DNA of 64,000 nt from an uncultured Gammaproteobacteria bacterium (GCA_937967995.1 CALBTB010000007.1:1-64000), one strand, 5' to 3'. Positions 1 to 8,622 are shown, numbered from the stretch's first letter. Notes: generated from the letters alone by a model not told the origin. Program-made: numbers and translations.

Positions 1-420
1 GGCGATCTGGGAAGAATTTACGTTTTAGATCCAAAAACATCTGAAGCGATATGTGTCCCGGCGATCAAATATGAGTACGCAAAAGGCTTGTCATTGTGGC
101 AACACAAGGTCTGTAAACGCTATGCGAAAAAAATATTGAAACGGACGGATATTGAGGCATTAGCCGAGGCAAAGGAAAGGATTCGTGACCTGATCAGCCG
201 GGATTTCTTTAAGAAAAAGACAAAGTCACGTTCGAAGATGAAGCGTTTCATGGGGGATTCCACAGGCGATGAGAATAAGCAGGATCATATCCAATTGAAA
301 GAAAAGGAGGTTAAGTCTCGCGATTTATTTGATGAAGTTCTGGAGGTGAAACAAACGAGTCACGTAATTATGAACCGTAGTGCGAAGGTATTGGATTCGG
401 AAATAGTTAACCGTCATTGA
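1..420 (+). CDS. tnsB: TnsB/TniA-type DDE transposase, C-terminal fragment
   Basis: The open frame runs in from base 1 without a start, so this is the last 139 residues of a larger protein. The opening residues (GRIYVLDPKTSEAICVPA) look like the Mu-type beta-barrel domain that follows the DDE catalytic core in TnsB, TniA and MuA, and the lysine- and arginine-rich tail is where TnsB contacts TnsC. The catalytic residues are outside the window. It is followed after 18 bp by the tnsC-like gene, the usual operon order in Tn7 and Tn5053 families. The assignment rests on the context as much as on the fragment itself. Confidence 0.8.
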   Translation, partial: GDLGRIYVLDPKTSEAICVPAIKYEYAKGLSLWQHKVCKRYAKKILKRTDIEALAEAKERIRDLISRDFFKKKTKSRSKMKRFMGDSTGDENKQDHIQLKEKEVKSRDLFDEVLEVKQTSHVIMNRSAKVLDSEIVNRH

Positions 421-438
421 CAATAAAGGAGATAGATC

Positions 439-1428
439 ATGAATTCTGATTTTAATGAGCTGTATAGCCGTGTAGATAAGATCCTCGTGAAACATTCGAC
501 TTTTGTTGAGGCTTATAAACAAATCAATATGTGTTATTCCAATGCAGTAGTAGGAAATGATCCAACATGCCTCGCAATTATCGGCGAACCGAGGACGGGA
601 AAGTCTCGCATCCTGGAATATTCTGAGCAGAATCATCCCAGAGTACGGGAGCGTAATTGTTTGCATGTACCTATATTAAGGGTGGAAGTACCATCAAAGC
701 CAACCCCTATCGGTCTTATTGAAACAATGCTATCAAGCCTGGGGGATCCAATATTTGATAAAGGTACTGAGAACGTCAAAACAAAGCGGCTACTAAAACT
801 GTGTAAAACTGCAGACGTGAGACTATTGATGTTGGATGAGTTTCAGCATTTTTATGACAGGGGTAGTAAAAAAATCCAACATCATGTTGCTGATACACTG
901 AAATTGCTTGTAGACAAGATGCGTGTTGGTCTTGTCGTGGCTGGTCTACCAACAGTAGTCAATGTGATTGAAAGCAATGAGCAACTGGAAAGGCGGTTTA
1001 TGCGGCCTGTTATGCTGCAGCGGTTCGACTGGGCAATAACTCATGAACGAGAGGAGTTTTTGGATATTTTAAATACTTTCCAGATGAAACTGCACCCATT
1101 CCAGTTCCCTGACCTGGCCAATTACGATATGGGTTTTCGTATGTACTGTGCCACAGAAGGGTTGATGGGCTTTGTCATTAAAATACTGCGCAACGTCACG
1201 TTTGATGCTTTAGACAGGGGGGATTTGGTCATTACGATGGAGGATTTGCACAGGGCGCATCATGAGGCCATTTGGCGAAATGAGAATGGGTTGGAGAATG
1301 CGCTCACACCCGAATTTGCCATTGATGCGGTAAAGGAAGAGACTGTCAATCGGAGTCAAGAGGAGGAAAAAATGCCTCCGGAAGTGATTTACGTACCTGA
1401 CTGTGCATCAGAAGTACTTCGTACCTAA
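439..1428 (+). CDS. tnsC: TnsC/TniB-type AAA+ transposition ATPase
   Basis: This 329-residue ATPase would polymerise on target DNA and connect the target selector (TniQ) to the transposase (TnsB). Walker A is GEPRTGKS at residues 49-56 and Walker B is LLMLDE at 129-134, followed by FQHF. The typical TniB 'RR' segment (LERRFMRP) lies near residue 190. Its length is closer to TniB and CAST-type TnsC proteins than to the 555-residue TnsC of Tn7. AAGGAG sits just before the ATG. It lies between tnsB and tniQ with gaps of 18 bp on each side. Confidence 0.9.
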   Translation: MNSDFNELYSRVDKILVKHSTFVEAYKQINMCYSNAVVGNDPTCLAIIGEPRTGKSRILEYSEQNHPRVRERNCLHVPILRVEVPSKPTPIGLIETMLSSLGDPIFDKGTENVKTKRLLKLCKTADVRLLMLDEFQHFYDRGSKKIQHHVADTLKLLVDKMRVGLVVAGLPTVVNVIESNEQLERRFMRPVMLQRFDWAITHEREEFLDILNTFQMKLHPFQFPDLANYDMGFRMYCATEGLMGFVIKILRNVTFDALDRGDLVITMEDLHRAHHEAIWRNENGLENALTPEFAIDAVKEETVNRSQEEEKMPPEVIYVPDCASEVLRT

Positions 1429-1446
1429 CGGCAGGAGGCGGTGTAT

Positions 1447-3342
1447 ATGAGTCAATCAACACTCTCTCCACTGATGGTAACACCTGAGCCTAATAAACGT
1501 GAAAATATCCTGGGCTATCTGTTACGTGCTTCAGATATGAATGGTTATGAGGGAATAAACCAAATTTTACGTTATGCAGGGCGTAAAGCAGGTAGCATGC
1601 ATGTTCTAAGTCAACATTTTGAGATCATTGAAAGTGTATTCGGGCCAGTAGGACGTGACCTGATAAATTTAGAGCATGTGCATATCCTGAAGAGACATAA
1701 CCTGAAGTTGAGAGATGCGCTAAGCTCGAAGACTAATCCTTTGCATATTAATCTTAGGGAGCCGAAAATCTGTCCCAGTTGTATTGTGGAAAATGGTTAT
1801 ATTGATCTGTATTGGGATATCAAGTATGTCGAGTGTTGTCCAAAGCACAGAATTAAGTTGATTGATACGTGCCCGTCGTGTGGTAAATCCCTCTCCTGGT
1901 TCAGGAGAGGGATACTTCGGTGTCGATGTGGTTTTGATTTGTTAAAAGTAGAAGTTGAAGATGTATATGATGAGGATTTAATTATCCTGAATGCATTTGT
2001 CCGCAACATGAAATATCGGAACAGTTTGCTACATCGCGTAACTCTAGATAAGCCATATCCGATTACATGGTTGTTGAAACAGTCATTTGATGGCTTTCTA
2101 TGGCTTATATCTCAGCTTCACCTCATCTACGACCTAAAGTTTGGTTCGAGTGAAGAAGGCAAAAGATCTGTTTTGAAATTGGCTAGCGAGGTCCTGTCAG
2201 ACTGGCCAAATGGATTCTATAATTATCTTGAAGTGCTGGATTCTCATGAGAAGGAAAAACTGAATATTGATTTTGGTGCGTCAGGGTCTGGAAAAAGATT
2301 ATACGCTCTGTTTTTTAACTCCATTTACTCTGAACGGGAATATAAGTTTCTACAAAAAGAATTTATCAATTTTATTAATCAATATGGAAAGGCCGCGTAT
2401 TTTGATAAAAGAATCTATGATCGTGTGGATGTTGATCGGAATATAATCGGAATTACGGAAATGGCTGACTATATTGGTGTTAGGCCAAGCACTCTTAAGA
2501 GCATGGTCGAGAAAGGAATGGTGACACCATGTAATAATGGTGCAGAGCAGAGATCACGTTATTTGTTTGATGTAAAAGAAGAGCACCCTAGACGAATTGA
2601 AAGTGGCAAGAGTTATAGTGAACGTCAAGCAGCTTTAGAACTAGGCCTACCTACGAGTGTACTTCGTATATTGAGGAAGAAAGGGGTTTATCGAACTCGA
2701 TATATAGGGACGAAACTTGAGTCATATCACGAGTATGATATCCAGTCTTTTAAAGACAAAATACTAAGGGAAATCAAAGAGATTTCGACCGATCAAATAG
2801 AACTCGATAAATACATATCTATTGCATCGGTGATGCAAAAGAAACTTTGTGGTCCTGAGGGGAAAGTAGATTTTATCTGTGCAGTAATTGAGGGTGATAT
2901 ACAACCAATTGGCGTTATCGATGGTGAAATCAGTAAAATTATTTTCCAGAAAGAAGATGTCGATAAACTCATGCGGAAAATAAATGAAAGTCGATTGTCG
3001 AGCATTTTGGTGGTGGAGGCTGCCCAGCGATTGAAGTGTGATCCAACAGCGATACCAGACTTAATTGCCAAAGGGTATTTGACTGTAGATCCTAACAGTT
3101 TCTATACGCGAATTTGGCAGTCTTCATTGGATAAATTTGCATCAAAGTATGTTTCCTGTGCTTGGGTGGCTGAGACGAAGGCAACATCGGCTAATTCAAT
3201 AATAAGGAGATGTAAACATAGGGGTATGAAGTTGTTACAAGTTAAAAGAAGCCATAGTGAAGCTAACCAGGCATTCATGTTACGGAATGATACGCTACAC
3301 TTTAAAACAAAGCCCTTGTCACTGTTTTATACAGATAGTTGA
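1447..3342 (+). CDS. tniQ: TniQ/TnsD-family target-site selector
   Basis: This 631-residue protein starts with a TniQ domain holding a zinc-binding cluster: C109, C112, C131, H134, C142, C145, C159 and C161. After about residue 335 there are four short helix-turn-helix modules, for example ITEMADYIGVRPSTL and VVEAAQRLKCDPTAI. Long TniQ proteins of this build are the TnsD type that recognise a fixed chromosomal site. The short CRISPR-linked TniQ proteins of about 400 residues lack the extra modules. I chose the ATG at 1447 because AGGAGG (1433-1438) lies 8 bp before it; a GTG at 1441 is in frame but too close. No CRISPR genes accompany it. Confidence 0.9.
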   Translation: MSQSTLSPLMVTPEPNKRENILGYLLRASDMNGYEGINQILRYAGRKAGSMHVLSQHFEIIESVFGPVGRDLINLEHVHILKRHNLKLRDALSSKTNPLHINLREPKICPSCIVENGYIDLYWDIKYVECCPKHRIKLIDTCPSCGKSLSWFRRGILRCRCGFDLLKVEVEDVYDEDLIILNAFVRNMKYRNSLLHRVTLDKPYPITWLLKQSFDGFLWLISQLHLIYDLKFGSSEEGKRSVLKLASEVLSDWPNGFYNYLEVLDSHEKEKLNIDFGASGSGKRLYALFFNSIYSEREYKFLQKEFINFINQYGKAAYFDKRIYDRVDVDRNIIGITEMADYIGVRPSTLKSMVEKGMVTPCNNGAEQRSRYLFDVKEEHPRRIESGKSYSERQAALELGLPTSVLRILRKKGVYRTRYIGTKLESYHEYDIQSFKDKILREIKEISTDQIELDKYISIASVMQKKLCGPEGKVDFICAVIEGDIQPIGVIDGEISKIIFQKEDVDKLMRKINESRLSSILVVEAAQRLKCDPTAIPDLIAKGYLTVDPNSFYTRIWQSSLDKFASKYVSCAWVAETKATSANSIIRRCKHRGMKLLQVKRSHSEANQAFMLRNDTLHFKTKPLSLFYTDS

Positions 3343-3488
3343 CACAGTCTTGGATGATATTATGCGCTGAATTTTAGTGTGGTATATAATTTTGACTGGG
3401 TGAGTAAAGAGCATTTAACCCAAGATTATGATGTGATCGTTGTATAATACTAAATACCGTGTATGTTATTTAGCAAGGAGGAAATAAT

Positions 3489-3890
3489 ATGGGTGGTGCA
3501 CTGTATTGGCAGAGTAAATTAGGTGTGGCAGGAATCATACTTTGCATACTGTCATTCTCTCTGGCACGAATCTTTTATGACAATGGATGGTATACCATCT
3601 TCTATATATGTGCAGCATATACTTTTGGGTATGTGTCAGGATTGGCTGGGTTAGGAATACAGCAAATGCTTTCCACAAAAGATAACTATTTCAAACGTGC
3701 AGGTATATTTGAAAAAATATTTTTTGGGTTTTGCATGGTTACACTGGTTGCATATGTCTTGATCGGTATATGGGCGGGTAATGAAGTTAAGTTGCCAGGC
3801 TATTTCTCCTTTGTGTCATATTTTGTCGGTTTGTTTTTTGCTATAGGATTTGAATCCTTGGCTGATCAAATAGAAGGTGCTAGAAGATAG
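3489..3890 (+). CDS. Small polytopic membrane protein of unknown function
   Basis: This 133-residue protein has four hydrophobic segments, at roughly residues 10-28, 33-58, 75-98 and 103-125, with a short positively charged loop between the second and third. A strong ribosome site (AAGGAGG) precedes the ATG by 7 bp. I do not recognise a family. It sits inside the transposon between tniQ and the DUF3800 gene, where cargo or accessory genes are expected, and its AT-rich composition matches the tns genes rather than the metal operons. It may form a pair with the next gene, but no motif supports a particular role. Confidence 0.6.
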   Translation: MGGALYWQSKLGVAGIILCILSFSLARIFYDNGWYTIFYICAAYTFGYVSGLAGLGIQQMLSTKDNYFKRAGIFEKIFFGFCMVTLVAYVLIGIWAGNEVKLPGYFSFVSYFVGLFFAIGFESLADQIEGARR

Positions 3891-3939
3891 TCTGTTTTTA
3901 GGAATAATACACAAACCGTAAAATCTAAATCATATTAGA

Positions 3940-4647
3940 ATGAAGTTAATCTTCTTTGATGAAGCGAAAAATGACAACAATTATAATCACTACCATATAG
4001 GTGGTGTATGTATTGATGAAGTTCTTCTTGATGATGTCGAGCAAAGAATAACTCAGCTAGCAGAAGACTCATTCGGCAGATCAGATTTAGTGCGTGAAAC
4101 TGAGTTTCATGCCGCTGAAATATTTCATCGCAAAAATCACTTCAAAGAATGGACAGACTTTGACGAAAGAGTTTCCCTTCTTAGCACGTTTATGGAAATC
4201 CTCTCCTTAGAGGAAGTTCAATTAATAGATATACAAATTAATTGTAATAAACTTAGCTCGAACCAGCTACCAGATGAGATAGCCTTTATGTTCTTTTGTG
4301 AAAGAGCTAACGACTTGGTGCGCTCACAGCGATCTTTAGGAATGCTTATTGGAGATCGAGAGAGTGATCGTATGTCTGAACGATATGCAATTAGCCTGTC
4401 AGACTACAGGGCAAATGGCACCGATTTTATGTTTGGCAGGGATATACACAATCTCGTAGACTCTGTTCATTTCACACATTCACATCTAAGCCGTTTCCTC
4501 CAACTTGCTGATGTATATACATGGTTATTGCAATTCATTAATCGTAACCGTGGTTCTGATAATTTTAGACATCTGGCAGTTCTTGATTTATTAAAGCTAG
4601 ATGATATTAACTTGTTTCCATCAAAGTATAAAGAATGGCCAAAGTAA
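3940..4647 (+). CDS. DUF3800 domain protein
   Basis: The 235-residue protein has the signature of the DUF3800 family: an N-terminal strand ending in an acidic pair (MKLIFFDEA), a central conserved aspartate (IGDRES) and a C-terminal QLADVYTWLL helix. The family is thought to have an RNase H-like fold with acidic metal ligands and is common in mobile elements and phage-defence neighbourhoods, but its biochemistry is largely unknown. There is no clear ribosome site before the ATG at 3940, so the start is uncertain. It ends 8 bp from the convergent merR-type gene. Confidence 0.75.
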   Translation: MKLIFFDEAKNDNNYNHYHIGGVCIDEVLLDDVEQRITQLAEDSFGRSDLVRETEFHAAEIFHRKNHFKEWTDFDERVSLLSTFMEILSLEEVQLIDIQINCNKLSSNQLPDEIAFMFFCERANDLVRSQRSLGMLIGDRESDRMSERYAISLSDYRANGTDFMFGRDIHNLVDSVHFTHSHLSRFLQLADVYTWLLQFINRNRGSDNFRHLAVLDLLKLDDINLFPSKYKEWPK

Positions 4648-4655
4648 TTCTAAAT

Positions 4656-5066
4656 TTAGCTTGTTGGTTTTTTTCCTGTATCAATGTCTTCAATAATCGG
4701 ACAACCATCTTCACTTCCACGACAGAGGTTCAATAAGAGTGTCAACTCGTTCTGTAGTGTTGTAAGTTCTTTGATTTGTTTTTCAACATCCTTCAATTTG
4801 TCAGCCGTAAGCTGACGAACACTGACTTTCGCATGTTGTGGATCTTCGCGCATTGTCAGTAATTTTTTAATCTCATCCAGGCTGAAATTCATGGCTTGTG
4901 CGCGTTTAATATAATTCAATCTGGAAATATCCTTCTCATCATATTGGCGTATCCCGGATGAGTTACGGGATATGTTAGGTAACAATCCAAACTTTTCATA
5001 ATAACGAAGTGTATCGGTGGTTAAACCGGTCAACTTCGTTACCTCGCCAATCTTATACACTGTCAT
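4656..5066 (-). CDS. MerR-family metal-responsive regulator
   Basis: This 136-residue protein has the MerR winged HTH (IGEVTKLTGLTTDTLRYYEKFGLL), a dimerisation helix and a C-terminal metal loop C-RGSEDG-CPII. The loop resembles CueR, ZntR and MerR, but the spacing is C-x6-C (CueR has C-x7-C). The residue aligned with the third cysteine of mercury or zinc sensors is not Cys. That pattern is nearer the sensors for monovalent metals, but the metal cannot be assigned. It is the last gene of the long minus-strand operon, 2 bp after the CcdA-like gene. It would normally bind a promoter with a 19-20 bp spacer; none was identified. Confidence 0.85.
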   Translation of the reverse strand: MTVYKIGEVTKLTGLTTDTLRYYEKFGLLPNISRNSSGIRQYDEKDISRLNYIKRAQAMNFSLDEIKKLLTMREDPQHAKVSVRQLTADKLKDVEKQIKELTTLQNELTLLLNLCRGSEDGCPIIEDIDTGKKPTS

Positions 5067-5068
5067 AA

Positions 5069-6376
5069 TTAATACTCGATAAGGAAGAAATATTCATTGA
5101 GTAAATATAGACCAATAACTATCAGAACGATCCCCGCAATCACTTCAAGTCCTTTTTGATAACGTGACAACACTTTCAATGACTCAAGCCAACCCATACT
5201 CCATGCACCTAATATAATAGGTATGCTTCTACCTAGCGCAAAGGCGAACAATAAACCCATACCAAAAGTGACTGATCCAATTGCTGCGCTGGCAGTTAAT
5301 GTAACTAATAATGCTGGTGTACAAAAAGGACAGACTGCTATGGAGAAAGGAATCGCCAATAAAAAAGCACCCCAGATACCCGTTACCTTACGACCTGTTA
5401 CACCAAACCATGGTAAACGGATTCTTATCCAGCCAGGCCACATTAAACCCATGATGATTAATATTGGACCGAGCAATAAACCCCACTGCCGCCCCATAAT
5501 CGCTTTGACCCACTCACCACCGAATGCTGCAGCAATTCCTAGCACGACATGGGTCACAATTAAACCGGTAACAAATGCACTGCCCATTATAAGTGCGCGT
5601 CGTTCTTCATGAGCTTTGGTGACATAGGCAAGCATCACAGGGACTGAAGCAAAGGAAACGGGATTGAAGCTGAAGACAAATCCGGCTAAAAAAGCTAAAC
5701 CAATCCCTGCCCAGCTCGCCTGGGTGAGTACTTGCTTGAATTCTTCAATATTAACTTCAAGCGACGGGACTAATAAATAAAGTGCCAGGCCGAATAAGAG
5801 TACTGCCGTCAGATAAGGGCTGCCTTTGGCAGCCCGGTTTAATAACTCCAGGCTGTTATCATTTAATCCTTTGGCTGATGCGATGACCATCGGTGCCGTA
5901 AAGAGTGATGAAAATAACAAACCAGCCAAAGCAGCAAACGCCACGGAATCTAACGTCATCGACATGCCTGCGACAATCACAATCAATGGCAAAGTGCATG
6001 CCGGTAAGGTTAAACCCAATTGCATACTATAGGGCAATCGCTTGTATCCTGGCAGGAGCTTGTAAAACTCCAAGTGGGGGACTGGAATATAAATAAATCG
6101 CGAAACAAGATAAATCAGCGCCATCACTGAAAGAATAATACTTGGCAGTGTTTTTCCCCAGTTGGGTGGCTCAGTCAATGTCACTACAATAACGAACAGT
6201 GCGATTAATAACAGGCTACGACTCAACCAGATGCCAAATAAACTTCGACAACAGATGTTCTTATCATGGGTCTGGTTCACCTTAACCGAATATAAAGTAT
6301 GTGTCGCAATCGTGCAGGGCTCAAAAAAGGCCAACAGCCCCAGAATCGTCGCCGTAAGGAGTAATAAAGTGAGCAT
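5069..6376 (-). CDS. Double-length CcdA/DsbD-type membrane protein
   Basis: The 435-residue protein has about 12 hydrophobic segments in two CcdA-like halves. The first half carries FEPCTIATHTLYS, and the second carries FNPVSFASVPVML and later CPFCTPALLVTL. CcdA and DsbD proteins pass electrons across the membrane through paired cysteines to periplasmic thioredoxin-like proteins. The second half has lost the first cysteine (FNPV in place of FNPC), so perhaps one complete cysteine pair is formed across the halves. The ATG at 6376 overlaps the stop of the upstream thioredoxin-like gene (TGATG), suggesting coupled translation and partnership. It differs from the shorter CcdA at 7483. Confidence 0.75.
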   Translation of the reverse strand: MLTLLLLTATILGLLAFFEPCTIATHTLYSVKVNQTHDKNICCRSLFGIWLSRSLLLIALFVIVVTLTEPPNWGKTLPSIILSVMALIYLVSRFIYIPVPHLEFYKLLPGYKRLPYSMQLGLTLPACTLPLIVIVAGMSMTLDSVAFAALAGLLFSSLFTAPMVIASAKGLNDNSLELLNRAAKGSPYLTAVLLFGLALYLLVPSLEVNIEEFKQVLTQASWAGIGLAFLAGFVFSFNPVSFASVPVMLAYVTKAHEERRALIMGSAFVTGLIVTHVVLGIAAAFGGEWVKAIMGRQWGLLLGPILIIMGLMWPGWIRIRLPWFGVTGRKVTGIWGAFLLAIPFSIAVCPFCTPALLVTLTASAAIGSVTFGMGLLFAFALGRSIPIILGAWSMGWLESLKVLSRYQKGLEVIAGIVLIVIGLYLLNEYFFLIEY

Positions 6377-6648
6377 CAACCATTCCCCTTATCAAGCCGG
6401 GTGAGTAATTCAGTACGAAGTTTTTTTGCCGAAGGCAGGCTTGAGAACACCAATTCGTCATTAATCGCAATGGAAGGTGTGGATAACACACCTAATGCGA
6501 CTGCATAATCGAGTTCTTCGAGAATATTTACTTCTCGCCAGTTTATCTGTTCACCACCTAATTCATTGGCCAGCTTGCGTAACACCTCTTTGGCATGACC
6601 ACACTTACCACAGCCAGGTGATGAGAAAACTTCTACTTTGATCGTCAT
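6376..6648 (-). CDS. Small thioredoxin/glutaredoxin-like redox protein
   Basis: The 90-residue protein has a thioredoxin-fold core with the active-site pair CGKC (SSPGCGKCGHAK) and the cis-proline segment LSTPSIAIN. It has no signal peptide and so should act in the cytoplasm. Such proteins move electrons or bind soft metals; next to CcdA and HMA proteins it could pass electrons to the membrane protein encoded directly after it. The stop overlaps the next gene's start. Its small size and single motif make it hard to place more exactly than 'thioredoxin family'. Confidence 0.8.
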   Translation of the reverse strand: MTIKVEVFSSPGCGKCGHAKEVLRKLANELGGEQINWREVNILEELDYAVALGVLSTPSIAINDELVFSSLPSAKKLRTELLTRLDKGNG

Positions 6649-6671
6649 AATAATTACTCCACCTAAATTCG

Positions 6672-6974
6672 TTATGGGGTATCTTCAGTCATACGCACAT
6701 CACCCGGTGTAAAACCCGCTTTGGTAATTAGGTTTTTTATGTGTTCTACATTGGCTTGCTTACCCGGTGCCATCACAATAGATGCAACACCCTTATCAAT
6801 GTCTACAGTGACCTGTTTGACGCCATCGAGTTTAGATAGATTATTTTTTACGTTGTGAGCACAGAATTTACATTCCATGCCGCTGATATCGATCTCAAGG
6901 TTTTGCTGACCTTGTGCTGCTGCAACTGTTGAAAACCAAAACATGACTAGCAAAAGAAGAACGCTTTTTTTCAT
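6672..6974 (-). CDS. Periplasmic HMA-domain metal-binding protein, MerP-like
   Basis: A 100-residue protein with a cleavable signal peptide (hydrophobic stretch then VAAAQG) and one heavy-metal-associated domain carrying the metal site GMECKFC. MerP, which has the same plan, hands Hg(II) to MerT; CopZ-like proteins use a similar fold for copper. The upstream gene encodes a MerT-like membrane protein, so the pair resembles MerP-MerT, although the usual order merT then merP is preserved here without a merA gene nearby. The metal is not certain. Confidence 0.8.
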   Translation of the reverse strand: MKKSVLLLLVMFWFSTVAAAQGQQNLEIDISGMECKFCAHNVKNNLSKLDGVKQVTVDIDKGVASIVMAPGKQANVEHIKNLITKAGFTPGDVRMTEDTP

Positions 6975-6994
6975 ACCAACCTCAATTCAATAAA

Positions 6995-7393
6995 TTACGA
7001 TTCAAGCCAAAACTGTATCGGCAGAGCAAGGTAAGCCGCAGTAAAACCTGTCAGCCAGATGACAACGGCAAACAACCAGATACGTCTATTTAACAACCGG
7101 GCACGTTGGCATAGCTCAGCAAGTTCAGGGTCAACCGGACATAGGCCCCGGTTTCGCCACATCAACCATGCTGTGCCCGCCAACAAACTGCCGGATAACA
7201 TAAATATCCAGCCTTTGAATTGGCTCAACGTAATGAGTACGGGGAAATGACTGGTTAATGCTGCCACAGTGGCACCTAGACCTAGGCTGACTAGTAAGAT
7301 GGGTAAGGCGCAACACAACAGTGTCCCGGTTGAAGCAAACAGCGCTAACCAACCTAAACTGGTACGGGTGATTTTTTTACGAGTGTCCATCAT
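6995..7393 (-). CDS. MerT-like inner-membrane transport protein
   Basis: A 132-residue protein with three hydrophobic segments. The first contains a vicinal pair (LLCCALPILLVSLGLG), matching the CC pair in the first helix of MerT, which receives Hg(II) from MerP. A second cysteine set near the middle (GLCPVDPELAELCQRA) could correspond to the cytoplasmic cysteines of MerT. It precedes the MerP-like gene by 20 bp, as in mer operons. Two tandem ATG codons (7393, 7390) are possible starts. No mercuric reductase is found in the window, so a role in mercury uptake is only by similarity. Confidence 0.7.
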   Translation of the reverse strand: MMDTRKKITRTSLGWLALFASTGTLLCCALPILLVSLGLGATVAALTSHFPVLITLSQFKGWIFMLSGSLLAGTAWLMWRNRGLCPVDPELAELCQRARLLNRRIWLFAVVIWLTGFTAAYLALPIQFWLES

Positions 7394-7482
7394 TCAGATT
7401 CAGCTAATAGCAGTATCACAGATGACACTCTACTACCTAGAGCCAACTCCAGGTCAAGCGCTATTCTTTGTTTTGAAACACA

Positions 7483-8211
7483 TTAATACCACAAAATATA
7501 AAGACTGACGCCAATTAAAAGCAGGCCCGATATACGTTGCAACCATTTTTGGTGCTTAGGTGCAATAATCCATTTTTGCATTCGATTAAAACCATGGCCG
7601 ATAAGCAACAGCGGTAGTCCGGCACCAAGGCCATAGATGAACATCAGTACACCTCCGTAAAACAAATCACCCTGCATGGCGACCAGGGTCAGGATGCCTA
7701 ACAAGATGGGCGTGGCACAGGGTGCGATCGCGAGTGAAAATAGCAAGCCCGCGCTGAATGCGGTTACCTTGTGTTTGAGTTGCTGATCCGCAATGGCATG
7801 CAGCCTGGTGCTATGCCAGGCCGGCATGCGAAACGGCAAAAGGCCTAACAGACTTAAGCCCATTAACAGGGGGACTGCCGCCAGTAGCATGAGAAGTGGC
7901 GTGTCAAATCGGCCGAATACCCAGCCGAGTCCGGCGGTGAGCATACCCATGATGCTTGTCGCTGCGGCCATCCCTAATACAAACAGAAGCGTAATGCTAG
8001 TCAGCGGTTTTGATACCGATTGATCATCTTCTGCCGATGTTGCTTTTGCATTATTACAACAGGCGCCGCCGATAAATCCGAACACCGCCGGGTACATCGG
8101 CAGGCAGCAAGGATTAAGTGCCGTAATCAACCCACCCAGCACGACCAAAGGTAAGGCCAGTAAGGAGCCCCCGGTCAAAAATGGCGTTAACCACTCAGCA
8201 AAAGCGTCCAT
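7483..8211 (-). CDS. ccdA: CcdA-family thiol-electron transporter
   Basis: The 242-residue protein has six or more membrane segments and the two CcdA cysteine motifs: NPCCLPMYP near the first segment and APCATPILLG near the fourth. CcdA proteins move reducing power from cytoplasmic thioredoxin to periplasmic or membrane-bound partners. It lies 3 bp after the membrane-anchored thioredoxin-like gene, which is a likely partner. A short extra loop (GGACCNNAKA) has a second cysteine pair not typical of CcdA and could bind metal. About 90 bp separate it from the MerT-like gene, the longest gap in this operon. Confidence 0.85.
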   Translation of the reverse strand: MDAFAEWLTPFLTGGSLLALPLVVLGGLITALNPCCLPMYPAVFGFIGGACCNNAKATSAEDDQSVSKPLTSITLLFVLGMAAATSIMGMLTAGLGWVFGRFDTPLLMLLAAVPLLMGLSLLGLLPFRMPAWHSTRLHAIADQQLKHKVTAFSAGLLFSLAIAPCATPILLGILTLVAMQGDLFYGGVLMFIYGLGAGLPLLLIGHGFNRMQKWIIAPKHQKWLQRISGLLLIGVSLYILWY

Positions 8212-8214
8212 CTG

Positions 8215-8622
8215 CTAATGTCCAAGCAGGTCTTCAAGCTGAGTCAATGCCTGAGCAAGTTTTTGTTGTATTGCCGGACTTTCGCCAATGATACGAGCCA
8301 CTTCCTGATCGTGTCTATTGATAAAGACAACCGTGGGTAAAAACTGTATTTTATATTTTTTTATTAGTGGGTTGTCATCAGACCAGTCCATTTGCACGAA
8401 GTTGATCTGTTGTCCATGGCGCACCGCTGCTTGATCAACCAGTTGGTGAATAGACTGGCAACTGGGACTGTTATCACCCTTAAACAGAATAACCGCCGGA
8501 CCTTTGACCTGCGTTGACAGCAGTTCGTTAGGTGTTATTTGTTTCTGCCATGCCTTCCAACTAAATACGGCACCGATAATGAGTATGATAAACAGCCAGA
8601 GGCTAAACCGTTTTATTCGCAT
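8215..8622 (-). CDS. Membrane-anchored thioredoxin-like protein with one active-site cysteine
   Basis: A 135-residue protein with an N-terminal membrane anchor (residues 7-24) and a thioredoxin fold outside the membrane. Where thioredoxins have CxxC, this has SPSCQSIH, so only one cysteine is left. The cis-proline segment FLPTVVFIN is present. A single-cysteine thioredoxin cannot form the normal internal disulfide and may instead form mixed disulfides or bind a thiol-reactive substrate. Its start overlaps the end of the MtrA-like gene by 10 bp and ccdA follows after 3 bp, so the three are probably made together. Confidence 0.75.
   Translation of the reverse strand: MRIKRFSLWLFIILIIGAVFSWKAWQKQITPNELLSTQVKGPAVILFKGDNSPSCQSIHQLVDQAAVRHGQQINFVQMDWSDDNPLIKKYKIQFLPTVVFINRHDQEVARIIGESPAIQQKLAQALTQLEDLLGH

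Noticed and set aside
1..3342. CRISPR-associated transposon (CAST)
   Set aside because: The end repeats resemble those of type I-F elements, but the TniQ is the long TnsD-like form and no cas genes or array are present in the window.
4656..7393. A standard mercury resistance (mer) operon
   Set aside because: MerR-, MerT- and MerP-like proteins are present, but merA and merB are absent and the regulator lacks one mercury-binding cysteine position.
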